Shown here one piece after another: positions 32,371 to 42,535 of a DNA stretch of 64,000 nt. Numbering within the stretch: position 1 is the first letter of the stretch; each line of letters begins with the position of its first letter. The translations under genes were made by a program, and so were the position numbers. The notes under the pieces were generated by a model. The model was not told the origin of the DNA. It saw only the letters and a program-made list of their open reading frames with translations, and searched no databases. The stretch covers positions 1,240,001 to 1,304,000 of the forward strand of contig BCIO01000002.1 in NCBI GenBank assembly GCA_001599975.1. The letters are read 5' to 3'. Origin of the DNA: Cystobasidiopsis lactophilus. Lineage: Eukaryota; Basidiomycota; Agaricostilbomycetes; Agaricostilbales; Chionosphaeraceae.

Positions 32371-34167
32371 ATGTCCCGTTCCGACTCAGTGTCCGATTTG
32401 GAAAAGCCTGTGCACGGCCACCTCGATCTCAAGAATGCCAACCTAGATGCAGTTCTAGAGGCGGAGTTCGAAGACATTGACGAGAACGAGATCCTCACCC
32501 CCGCTGAACGCCGCAAGCTCACCTTCAAGCTCGACACCAGACTCTGGCCTGTCCTTGCCCTTCTCTTCTGGATCAACATTTTGGACAGGATTGGGGTTGG
32601 AAGTGCGACGGCCTATGGCTTGCTGAAGGACGTTGGCTTGACCGGCAACAAATATAACATTGGTGTGACGCTGTGGGTTTGCTCCTGCTTGCCCCAGGCC
32701 ATTTTGACCTTAAAATTTTGGCCCAGATTCTATATAGTGTACTGCGCCCTAGAAGTGCCCTCAAACTTGGTGCTCAAGCGAGTGGGCGGCAAGATCTGGC
32801 TGCCATCGATCGCCGTCGGAGTGAGTTCTTCGTCCCTTAACCTATCCAAGTACTGAGCGCCGCCCAACAGTATGGCGTCGTTTGCCTTTGCACCACTTTC
32901 ATCCACACCCCGGCTCAGTTCTATGGCATGCGAGTGCTGCTGGCCGTATTTGAATGCGGCACCCTCCCCGGCGTCACCTACGTGGTTTCGATCTACGTGA
33001 GCCTGCGTCTAGTTTCCTCTGATGTCTCTTAAAATGCGGTCGCTACAGTATAGCAGAGAGCAACTTGCTTTCCGTGTGCCAGCTCTTGTCAGCTGTTCGG
33101 CACTGGGCGCTGCAATTGGACCATTTCTTGCCACGGGCTACGCCACCAAGCACATCAATAATACGATTTATGGATGGCGCGTCATCTTCTTCGCAAACGG
33201 CCTGATCACTTTGGGCATTGCCACCCTGTCCTTCTTCCTCCTGCCCAGCAGCCCAGCATCATCACGCATGTTCACTGAGAAGGAGCGCACTTTCTTGATG
33301 GCCCGGTCGAAACGCCTCACCGCAGGGATTGCTAAAGAGGAAAAGACGCATTCTGAGCTGGTTTGGCGGGCCTTCAAGAGCCCGACTGTTTGGTTCTGCG
33401 TTTGGCCCTGGTTTGGTGGACAACTTTTGGGCGCTGCAAACTCATTGTTCTTGCCCATCATCCTCAAGGGCGACTTCGGCTATTCCAGCGACAAAGCCAA
33501 CCAGCTGGTCGGCGCCTGCTACTTCTTCGCTCTCGGCACCACTCTTGTGTACGCCTTCTCTCTCTCCGTTCTCGCATGTCCCAGCTGTGGAGACTAATGG
33601 TTTGAGGTCGACAGGATCGGCTTCCTCGCTGACCGCTTCAGCCATCATGCTGCCTGGGTGATTGGTGTCTCATGCACAAGCATGCTGGGGACCGGCATGT
33701 TCTTTTATGCTAGTAACCCCTCCGTGCGCTACGCTGGCTGCTTCTTTTCGGTTCTCGGCACTTATGGCGGCACCGGCGTCAACACTGCCTGGCTCACATC
33801 CAATTTGGCACCTTACACGACAAGAACCACGGGCGTCGCGCTGTGCATCGCTCTGGGCGCCCTTGGAGGGATCCCAGGCTCTTGGGTCTTTCTTGCCAGC
33901 GAGAAGAGTCGCAACTATCCCACGTATGTTTCCTCTGGCTCCTCTGCCGATGTGGTGGCTGACGATGATGCTCTGCGAAGTGGGCAGGCACTCGTCTGGA
34001 CATTTCTGGCCATCTCTTTGATCACTTCTATCGCCCACTATGTCTACTGCATCTGGGAGAACAAGCAGCGCCGCCTAGGCAAAAGGGACTGGCGCTTGGA
34101 AAACGCCACTCCGGAGCAAATCGAGAACTTGGGAAATCTGCACCCCAGATTCGTCTTGGCTACTTAA
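32371..34167 (+). CDS. MFS permease, allantoate/anion:cation symporter (DAL5-like)
   Basis: Plasma-membrane carrier for small organic acids such as allantoate, ureidosuccinate or vitamins. The start MSRSDSVSDLEKP precedes a cytosolic tail and the family signature RRKLTFKLDTRLWPVLALL then INILDRIGVGSA. An intron with donor GTGGGT joins NIGVTL to FYIVYCALEVPSNLVLKRVG, a block typical of this family. Later exons hold YSREQLAFRVPALVSCSALG, RVIFFANGLITLGIATL and GFLADRFSHHAAWVIG. Twelve helices are expected and roughly that many hydrophobic segments are seen. The C-tail ends HPRFVLAT at 34167. Five exons. The divergent AtuA-like neighbour may act on the imported compound. Confidence 0.88.
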
Positions 34168-34322
34168 ATGGGCTTCATACTAGCACATGTCGAGCTTAGC
34201 GATCACGACTACTTGAAAATGCAAAGCCATACTTCGTTGAACAATGGTGGCAAATCGGTCGGACGCTTTCAGGTCTTGTCCTCCCGGCCAGCGCCCTTCC
34301 TCTCAGCTACGATTCGACAAGC

Positions 34323-34777
34323 ATGAAAGCTTCGTGTCAATGCCAACGCTTTAACTTTGAGCTGCCCTCTGACGGCCCTCTAGCGCTCTACGCGTGCCAC
34401 TGCCTCGAGTGCCGCAAGCAGAGCAGTTCCGCCTTTGGGCTCTCCGCCATCTTCCCAGCTTTCGGTGTGCTGCACTCAATGAGCTGACAAGTGTGCACAT
34501 TGCTCAATGCAGAGGAGAAACAGAGCTCCCGGAGGGCTTGGCTTGCTTCACTCGCCCGACCGACTCGGGTGGCACGCTCGACTGCTTCTTCTGTCCATCT
34601 TGCGGCAGCCGCATTGCGCACAAGTCGAGGAATCCAAAAGCCACTACCCTCACGGTCAAAGGCGGGATCATCGATGGGGAGCTGGATTGGAGGAAGGCCA
34701 TTCACATTTGGGTCAAGCGGGCGATCGTCGAAGTTCCCTCAGGCGCAGAACAATACGATGAAGAACCTCCAGAGTAG
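34323..34777 (+). CDS. GFA/CENP-V domain zinc protein
   Basis: Small protein of the glutathione-dependent formaldehyde-activating (GFA) fold, which binds zinc. From the ATG at 34323: [15 protein letters not shown] gives C-x-[16 protein letters not shown] gives the C-x-C-x-x-C core, and [13 protein letters not shown] gives C-x-x-C. One intron (about 34462-34513) removes a stop and joins FPAFG to [14 protein letters not shown]. The protein is about 130 residues and ends EEPPE. All zinc ligands are present. Actual formaldehyde chemistry is doubtful for many family members. It is 156 bp after the DAL5-like gene on the same strand and tail-to-tail with RPL3. Confidence 0.85.
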
Positions 34778-34904
34778 TCTTCGGTAAGGAGAGAGAGAGG
34801 CGGGGCAGGGAGAGATTTGCGAAGCATAGCCATCCTTCCAAACAGGATGCGTCCCAGATTGCAAAAAAATGAAAGTGTGTGAAAAGACCCCGCGACCGTA
34901 TCCA

Positions 34905-36612
34905 TCATGCCTTGATCTTGAGCTGGCCCAAGAAGGCGCTCTTCTCCTGTGCGGATTGGAAGCGACCGTGGCCAAACTGTGCGCAAGCGAGCAAACTTCT
35001 TTAGTTGAGGCCAAACAACATCTAAGGCACGAGGCACGCACCTTGGAAGAGGTATCGATGAACTTGAGGCTGATCTTCTCGAGGTCCCGGCGGGAGGTGG
35101 CGACGCGGAGGGACTTGCGGAGGGTGAGGACGCGCTTCTTGACGCCGGGGCAGGAGCCCTTCATGATCAAAAAGTCGTTCTTGACAATGCCGTAGTGCAC
35201 AAAGCCGCCCAGCGGGGTGATTTGCTTCTCGGTCGTGTCAAAGTCGGTGGTCGCGTTGCTCTTGTCCTCGCCGGAGCCGACGCGGTAGATCTTGTGGTTG
35301 ACCGATGTCTGTGGTGCCGCACACTGTAAGCTCTTTTCGAAGGGCAAAGCAGAGAAGGCAACCCACTCGGTGATGGTAACCGTTTTGACCAGCGCGGGCG
35401 ACTGAGAACATGACCTTGGAAGGATGCCAGGCGCCAATGCAAGCGACCTTGCGGAGACCCTTGTGCGTCTTGCGCGGCAGCTTCTTGGTGCCCCAACGGT
35501 GCGTGACACCCTCGTAACCGTGACCCTTGGTGACACCGATGCTGTGTCGAGAAAAATCCCCGCTTAGCTCCAAGGAAAAAGCTAGAAAGGGTGGGGGGTC
35601 GCAACGCACATGTCAATGTTCTCGTCCTGCTCGAAGACGGCGGTGACGTCGACGGGCTTCTCAAAGTGCGACTTGGCAAAGTCGACCTTGTCGGCGATGG
35701 AGCCGCCGTTGACCTGGATCTCCATGAGGTGGGCCTTCTTCTGCTTGAGGCCGGTCTTCTTGATCTGGGTGTGGGCGAGGACGCGGACGACGGTGCAGTA
35801 CTTGCGGATGCGCTCGAGCTCGCGGGCGACGTTGGCGCCGGAGGACTCGGCGTGCTTCTTGGCGTAGCGGGTGAAGGCCTTCTTCTTGGAGCGGTACCAG
35901 GACTTGTAGAATCTGTGCATGCACATTTAGAGACGTAGAGCTGGAGGGGCGAGGCAGCGCACCTTCGCTTGACTTCATCAGAAAGGTGCTCGGCCCAGAC
36001 GGTGGTGAGGGAGCGCAGGCCGCGAGGGGTCTCGACGTAGCCGACGACGCCGCAGATGATCATGGGCGGGGTCTCGATGACGGTGACGGCCTCCACAATC
36101 TCCTTCTTGTGCATTTCTGTTGCGCCAAACGGTCAGGATGCTGGCGCAGGCGAGCGAAAACTTTTTGGCACATACTCGACCCAGGCCTGTGCGACTCCAT
36201 CGGTCTTAGCATTGACAGCATGCAAGAGCAGAAGGATTGCGCACCTGTCCAGCTCGCGAACAATGTGGGTCATACCAGCCTTGTAGCCGAGGAAGGCGGT
36301 CAAGTGAACCGGCTTCTTGGGGTCATCCTGTGCATCGCGGTTCTCTACTCAGCTCTGTTCCCAGCGAGCTCGAGTTCCCTTCGAAACGCACCTTGGGGAA
36401 GGCCTTGACCTTGCCGCGGTGGCGTGCTGCCCGCTTCCTTGGCAAGACTGTGCGCAGAAAGCGAAATTAATTTTTGGCCAAGGGCAGCATGATTTGGCCC
36501 GGCGAGGACGCACATCCTAGCGAACCGTGTCGCGGGTGCTCAAACTAGTCGCTGGGTCAGTACACTGTCGCATTGTAGTAGAAGCCGTAGAACACACCTT
36601 TCTGTGAGACAT
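34905..36612 (-). CDS. RPL3: 60S ribosomal protein uL3
   Basis: Core large-subunit protein next to the peptidyl-transferase centre. The ATG at 36612 starts MSHRK, cut by an intron right after codon 5, as often in ribosomal protein genes. Exons continue [69 protein letters not shown] and [18 protein letters not shown]. Then come [20 protein letters not shown] with [20 protein letters not shown] (the conserved His-methylation and tryptophan-finger region). The C-terminus is [15 protein letters not shown] then LGQLKIKA, stop at 34905. Eight or so introns. A MGG-type Met is Leu (TPLGGF) here. The identification is certain. Confidence 0.97.
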
Positions 36613-36889
36613 GGTTGAGGACCAAGTTGGGAGTTCAGAGGCCAGGTTTTGGCTGGCGGCTCATCTCACTCGGGAAGTTGCGGCAAGTGGTAGCTTTTAG
36701 TAGCCGCCCTCGCTCTTTGCAATTTAAGGGCTCTTTACAGTTTTGAGGACAACTACAAGTATAGCAAACATTAATGCGTTCCATGGGAGCGGGCGTTTGA
36801 TGGGTTCTGAAAATCAGAGTGGCGAGCTGGCTGCCTTGGGTGTTAGATGACTGCCCAACTGTCGAAGCAGATCCACCTCACCACTACCA

Positions 36890-37482
36890 TCAGAGCCATA
36901 AGAGTGCCATTCCAGTCATCACGAGTGAGCCAGCCCAGAGCAAAGGCGTCGAGTCGATCCGCAGCGCCCTCGAAGACACCGACGAAGTCCTCGGCCCGGA
37001 TTTGCCACCGCTGACCGTGCTGTCACTCATTGGCAGAGCGGTCGCGCCCGCGTCTGGCTCGGACTGGGAGAAGATGGACGCTCCGGTGGTCTGCATCGGC
37101 GTGGCGGTTGCGGACATGAGAGTGTCCGTCGTCACACCCACTGTGCCGCTGGCGCCCGTCGAGCAGGGCACTGAGGGTTCACCGTTCAGCTCATTCTTCG
37201 ATGAATGATGTAGACCGAGAGCTCACATAGGCCCGGTTGGAAACTGACTGTCGGCTCGCCCATCTGCGCAATCGAAAGTCAGTCTTGCTACAGTATGAAG
37301 GCAATCCAGAACGGAGCAGACCGCAAGACAACCAGATCCACCGTTGATCTGCTCCAATGGAAACTTCAGCTTAGAGCTTTGATAAGCCTTCACACGAGAC
37401 GAACGCACAAAAGACTTGGTATCGGCCGCCCCCAGCGATCCGACGAGCGCAGCAGCGAGTACCAGGCAGAACGACTTCATCT
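36890..37482 (-). CDS. Small secreted, probably GPI-anchored surface protein
   Basis: Not a recognised family. The ATG at 37482 begins a clear signal peptide (MKSFCLVLAAALVGSLGAA). After a stretch ending near INGGSGCLAVC there must be an intron, because one in-frame TGA lies before the second coding part. That part is Ser/Thr/Gly-rich (from about 37190, starting NELNGEPSVPCSTG). It ends in a short hydrophobic tail, LLWAGSLVMTGMALLWL, the pattern of a GPI-attachment signal. Exact donor is uncertain (a GTAGCAAG at about 37324 fits). Likely a cell-wall or membrane-surface protein. The plus-strand frame at 36819-37208 is its shadow. Confidence 0.55.
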
Positions 37483-38064
37483 CTTCGATTGATTCGGAGA
37501 GGGCATGGAAAGGAGAAAGGCAGAGATAAGGAGCTCTCCCCACATCAAAATGTGACGTGCAGGAGAGTCCGTTCTCTAAACTTAGAAAGTCGACTCTGCG
37601 ACCAATTGAAGAGCTAAAAGCAGACCAGTCTGATAAACACCATGAACCGGAGAGTGGGCTGAGAAGACAAGCATAGGACGAGGGCCGACCAGAGTCAGGT
37701 TTTCGCGCTAGAATGGTGGCAGCCACGCACAGGCAAAGCACGCAAATCTTGTGCAAGCCACGAAGCACACAGCCATTCATGGAGAGGTAAAAACTCAAAG
37801 GTGGTCGAACAGGGACCACCGCGTCGCTCAGCATTGGTCAAACGCGGAAGACCAGTCTCCTGCCGCAGTGCGCGGTGGCAAATGTCCGCAGTGCCGAGAC
37901 GATGGTATCGACAAGCTTGAAGGCCTCGTATTAACAGTCGCAAAGTGTGTTGACAATGCAGGAGGATCATCAAAAGCCCAAAGACCATATGTACACTAGT
38001 AGAATCTTGAGGTGGCTCGCAGGCCGAATTACAATTCCCTTTATGAAGACCAAACGCACGGACT
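37483..38064. other. Intergenic region, no gene seen
   Basis: It holds the promoter of the small secreted protein gene and the 3' region of the TRI12-type transporter. Minus-strand frames at 37695-38099 show no domain. Confidence 0.5.
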
Positions 38065-40629
38065 CTAAGCAGACTGTTGCTTGCCGAGCTCCTCGACATG
38101 CTGGACCTCGCCCTTCTCGTTGAGAGTGGCGCCCGCCAACAAGTCCGTCTTGGCCTCGGTGGCGTGCCTGTAGGTTCGGCGACTAACGCGACTGTAAGCA
38201 GGCAGGGAGGGTCAGAATGACAAGATCAGGGAGGAAAAAGCAGGAGAACGCACTCGGTGAAGTATTCGCTGTAGTCGTGCATGAATAGCGATGCGATCAA
38301 GCCGACGCAAGTGCAGGCAAAGCCAGCCGCAGTCACATAACGGTAGGCCCGGCTGTAAGCGAAGGGGATGGCAAGGCCGACGGCGGCCAGGACCTGGTCG
38401 GTCATGCCGGGCACGTCTGCCAAGGTGGCTGGCGCAGTGAGCGCGGCCGTGTTGAGCGCCGCCAGGTTGGCTTCAGGGAAACCGTTGGCCAGCGCCGCTG
38501 CGGTGACATACTTGACGACCTGGCCGGGCAGCTTATTCTTCAAGATGGTGACGAAGACGGAAGTGAAGACGGCGCCGAAGAAGGTTTGGAAGAAGTACAT
38601 GATGCACATGACGAGGCCGAGTTCTTGCTCGCGGCAGACGAATTGGGCGAAGACCAGAACGAAATCTTGCAGGACGCCGACGGGGGCCAGGGCCAAGAAG
38701 GCGAAGGCGCGACCCTCGGCCAGCTTGTCGGGCGTGATGCAGAGCAGTCCACCGAAGAATGCGACCACCCAAGCGGAGAGGACAATCATGACGATCTTGG
38801 TGTGGCGAATGTAGTCCATGAAGGGTGGCTGTAAAACGAACTCAGCGCCGTTCGCGTTCCTTCCGCCTGGAGAAGGTGCTTACGATGATCAGCAAAAGAC
38901 TGAGGATACCAAAGCCGACCATGCTAGTGGTCCAAGCAGCTTCGTGCTGTGGGAAATCGGTCAGAAAATTCCAGAACGGAAGAATTTTGCCAAACCTACC
39001 CAGCGGCCAGCCGCCAACTCAGCCGGGAAGAAGATGGTGGCAACCTCAGAAGGCCAAATGACGTTGGCGGAAGTGTCTAGAGACCCAGGTCAGTTCAGAG
39101 AGCCCTCTATTTGGAGGGCAGAGCTTGGGCAACGTACAGACAATGCGGTTGACGACACCGATGATCAAAAGCGTGTTGAAGCCCTTGATATCGCGGAAAA
39201 GGCGGGCGGGCATGAGAGGCAGCTTGGCGTTGCCCATGATCTCCCAAGCGACGAAGAGAGCCAGGAAGACACCGCCGACAATGAGGAGCGCCAGAATCTT
39301 GGCCGAATCCCAAGGAGACTACTCGACTCGTAAGTTCCCCAATTTCGAATCGCCCAAAGAACAAACAAGCTCACTGGTTGGCCTCCCCATGAGACGCCGA
39401 GGATGAAGAGAGTGGCTCCGACGATGAGCAGGCCGAGGCCGAGAAAGTCGAGGCGCCTGAATTCTTGCCAGTAGGTGCGCTGTTCACCGTGAATTTGTCT
39501 GAAGGTGGGAGGGTAGTAGCAGAAGTAGATAATGATGGACGAAGCCAAGTTGAAAGCCTGGATGTGCCTTCGTGTCAAATTTGTACAGCAACATCTCGGA
39601 CGTCGAAAGCTCTTACGATACAGATGTAGTACTCCAATCTCCACCTGAAAACACAATCTAGGAACTAGGAACACACAAATAAGCCGAAAGTGAGCGCTCA
39701 CCCTGTGCCATCGCTTCTCAAGCGGCTGATCGCACCAGCCACCAGAGCTCCAGCGCCGGTAGGAACGATGGAGCAGGCGAAGATGGGGACGAGCCACAAG
39801 AACTTGTAGCGATGAGGCGCCAATTCAGCAAACAAGACATAGGCGATGAATGGCACAGCCCTGAAGAGAGGCCCTTGAGTTGACAAAGCGACTAAAGCTC
39901 CGCGGGGAAGTGGACTCACCCTAGGCCGATGAGAACCTGGGCGCCAACGAGAGTGTTGATGTTCTTAGCGCTGCCTGCGACAGCGGCTGCACCTCGAGCG
40001 TGAGACCGGGAGCACTAGAAACAGCAGATTGGGATCACGTACAGCCAACGGATGCGAGCACGGGGGATAAGACGGCGAAGGGCTTGCGACCGAATTGGTC
40101 GCTCAAACGACCGTAGACGATCAAGCCGACGGAGATGGAGAGTGTCCAGATGATGGAGAACAGACTGGTGTTGTCACTAGCACCAAGAGTGGCCTATTCA
40201 AGGGCAGAGGTTGAGTAGGAGTCAACATGGACAGGGGCCAACTCACGACGATGAAAGGCACGGAGTTGGCTCTGCTTTCTCTTGAGCTTAATCCTCGACG
40301 GCAACGAACGAGACGTCAACAAACGGAATAACAAAATTCCAGTACGTAGCAGTCGTAGCAAGGGCGATGGCGAAGCTGCAGCCCCAGAGTTGCCACGAAG
40401 TCGCGTAGCCGGGGATCTTCTTTTCGTTTCAGAGCTAGTTGGGCTCTGAATGTGCCCTAAAACGCACCTTGTCTGCAGCAATGGCATTACTGCGCGCCAG
40501 ATCCTCTTGCTTGAAATGGAGTTCATCTTCGTCTTTGATCGTGGGCATGTGAGGGATGTGCCGGCTGTGGTCAGAAACCGGGAGCGTGGTGTTCTTAGAA
40601 TCGCCGCTGTCGCTGTGTGTGCTTGCCAT
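38065..40629 (-). CDS. MFS drug/toxin efflux transporter, TRI12 (trichothecene efflux pump) type
   Basis: Proton-driven 14-helix exporter. The ATG at 40629 (MASTHSDSGDSKN) opens a polar tail; two introns later the first helix follows (SWQLWGCSFAIALATTATYW). Motif A is YGRLSDQFGRKPFAVLSP. Other blocks are NINTLVGAQVLIGLG, AVPFIAYVLFAELAPHRYKF, SIVPTGAGALVAGAISR, RRLDFLGLGLLIVGATLFIL and PLMPARLFRDIKGFN. The long second half has FFAELAAGWF-type text and LGLVMCIMYFFQTFFGAVF. The C-tail ends VEELGKQQSA at 38065. About ten introns. TRI12 relationship is judged from SEYFTE near the C-end and the R-x-L-D-x-x-G pattern; siderophore transporters are close relatives. The substrate is unknown. Confidence 0.82.
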
Positions 40630-41557
40630 CTTGAGGAAGCAGAACACCTAGAATCGGTTGGGGTGCAAAGGATCAAGCAACAGCCGTCCAACCTAAAAAA
40701 CCGTGGTGGCGCGTCGCAATTTCTCGTTGCCCTTAGTTGCCCGTCTGCCTGGGGCCTAGGACTGTTCTCCACACCCCCCTGGATCATTCGACAAGCGGGA
40801 ACCGAGAGGAGCCGCCTCAGCTGGGCATCTCGCAACGCAGGCCGATCCCAGCCCAGACCATCCCCGCACCTTTCACCCACGCTCGACTTGGCATTGACGG
40901 GCAAACTTTGTGACTCGAGTTGGCCAAGGTCTTGGGGTTTGTCGGTGATTAAGTCCGCGGGCGAGGAGATCTCCTCATCAAGCGAGATGCGGACGATGCC
41001 GGCGACGGTGGAGCTCGATGAGATGCGAGCGATTGGCAGATGGGGCAGCTGTGGAGCAAGCTTTTGGGTAGTTCTGGACTCTTGCTTGGGCAGGGCGAGG
41101 CTATTCAAGCTGAAGCAGTTGTACCGAGAGGTTGGCGCTTCAGCAGCTCCAACAGATTCATGCACACGATTCAGTATCCACCCAATTCCACCAGGGCCTT
41201 CTCGCTGGGCGTTGCCGGGCTACTGTTGAATGCGCTATCTGAATAGCCAACTCGAGGAGCGCAGGAGCCAATACATTGCCCGGCGTCGAGTCTGCAAGTC
41301 GGGCAAAAATAGAACACGCTGAGCAGGCAGAGTGGGGTTGATAGAGGCGAGAGCAGGACAACAACGGGCATTCGTGTGTCCCAAGCAAACATCCAGCCCA
41401 AGTAGTTCCAAGAGTTGAAATGGCAGGTATATAGGAAGCCAGAAGCTGTTGGCGGAGGAAGAAAAGGAGACCAGCAGGCTGAACCTTCTCTTGCCGAGCC
41501 GGCCATCATCTCGGCTTGTCACTCGCGTCACTTTCGCTCAACCAGACAGCTATCGAC
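40630..41557. promoter_or_regulatory. Divergent promoter region, TRI12-type transporter / myosin light chain
   Basis: About 930 bp between divergent ATGs. Long frames on both strands (40450-41229 plus, 40194-41165 minus) begin on non-ATG codons, overlap the transporter's first exon and show no domain. I see no other gene. Confidence 0.5.
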
Positions 41558-42315
41558 ATGTCCCAGTTCCTGTCAGCTGAGTTGGGCCATGGACGCGCGC
41601 CCTCGTCGCCCTCCAAGTCCTCTCGCTCGCGGCGGCAACCCTCCGAGTCGCTCTACTCGATGGTGCGCTCCTCTGCCTGCTGTTGCGCCCTTCCAGCCCT
41701 CAGTACTGACACTGACAACAGTTCGAGGACGCCCAAGTACGGCAGTTCAAGGAAGCGTTCTCCGTGAGCCGTCCTTCGAGCCGACCTCCTGTCTTGTTTT
41801 GTTTTTGTGCTCAAGGCTGCAGCGCGCCAGATGATGGACCAGGACTCGGACGGCTTGATTGACGACAAGGACCTCAAGGCGCTGCTCACGTCGATGGGCA
41901 AAGCGCCAAGCTCCGCGCAGGTGGATGGGCTGCTCGAGGGGGCGTCGATGCACAATGGCCGCCGGGGCATCAACTTCACCCAGTTCCTCACCTCCATGTG
42001 CGTCGCGTTTGCTCTCCTTAGCCACCACGTCGAAGCTTAGCTGGAATGACCTTGCACAGGGCTGACCACCTGCTCGAGCTGGACCCAGAGGCGGACATGC
42101 GGGAGGCGTTCGAGTGCTTCGACGACGGCGACAGGGGCTACATCAACGGTGCCGAGCTCAGGAAGTGGCTGGGTGATGTGGGCGACCGCATGTCCCCGGA
42201 GGAGATCGACGCCTTCATCTCGCCGCCTTTCGCCGACAAGAAGGGCAACTTCCAATACGCCTCGCTGCTCAAGACCCTGCGCATCGCCGACGCTGAGGAG
42301 CTCTCCAAGAGCTGA
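41558..42315 (+). CDS. Myosin II regulatory light chain (EF-hand)
   Basis: Binds the neck of myosin II and controls actomyosin rings in cytokinesis. The ATG at 41558 opens a basic, Ser-rich tail ending SRSRRQPSESLYSM, where animal RLCs carry the phosphorylated R-x-x-T-S site. Splicing gives FEDAQVRQFKEAFS then MMDQDSDGLIDDKDL, a full first EF-hand loop (D-x-D-S-D-G-x-I-x-x-x-D/E). The second helix-loop, ECFDDGDRGYINGAELRKW, keeps a degenerate loop, as in RLCs. The protein ends DAEELSKS at about 165 residues. Three introns; the second has acceptor GCGCCAG, removing a stretch that otherwise adds TARQ. The layout (one active loop, RLC-type N-tail) favours RLC over calmodulin or the essential light chain. 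Confidence 0.9.
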
Positions 42316-42535
42316 ACGCGCATAGAAACACGGAAAGCGGGGATATGTATGCGTGTTTCAAGAGCGGGTGCTACACATGAGAGAGAGTCTCTCTGGAAGG
42401 CGAAAGCGCCAAGAGGAGTGTCTGTAGAAAGAAACTGTACAATAATGCCAGCATGAACGATACGACCCATTGGATTTTCTTCCTGTACGAGCTAGACAAG
42501 AGTGTTAAACGGTATCAAGAGCGTTCTAGGTAGTC

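Noticed and set aside
36819-37208. Plus-strand frame of 129 codons starting on GTG
   Set aside because: Antisense to the Ser/Thr-rich exon of the small secreted protein; its Pro/Val-rich text is what the reverse of such sequence gives.
40194-41165. 323-codon minus-strand open frame upstream of the TRI12-type transporter
   Set aside because: It begins on GTG, has no domain, and overlaps the transporter's first two exons in a different frame.
40450-41229. 259-codon plus-strand open frame
   Set aside because: Antisense to the transporter's first exon, starts on a non-ATG codon and has no recognisable domain.
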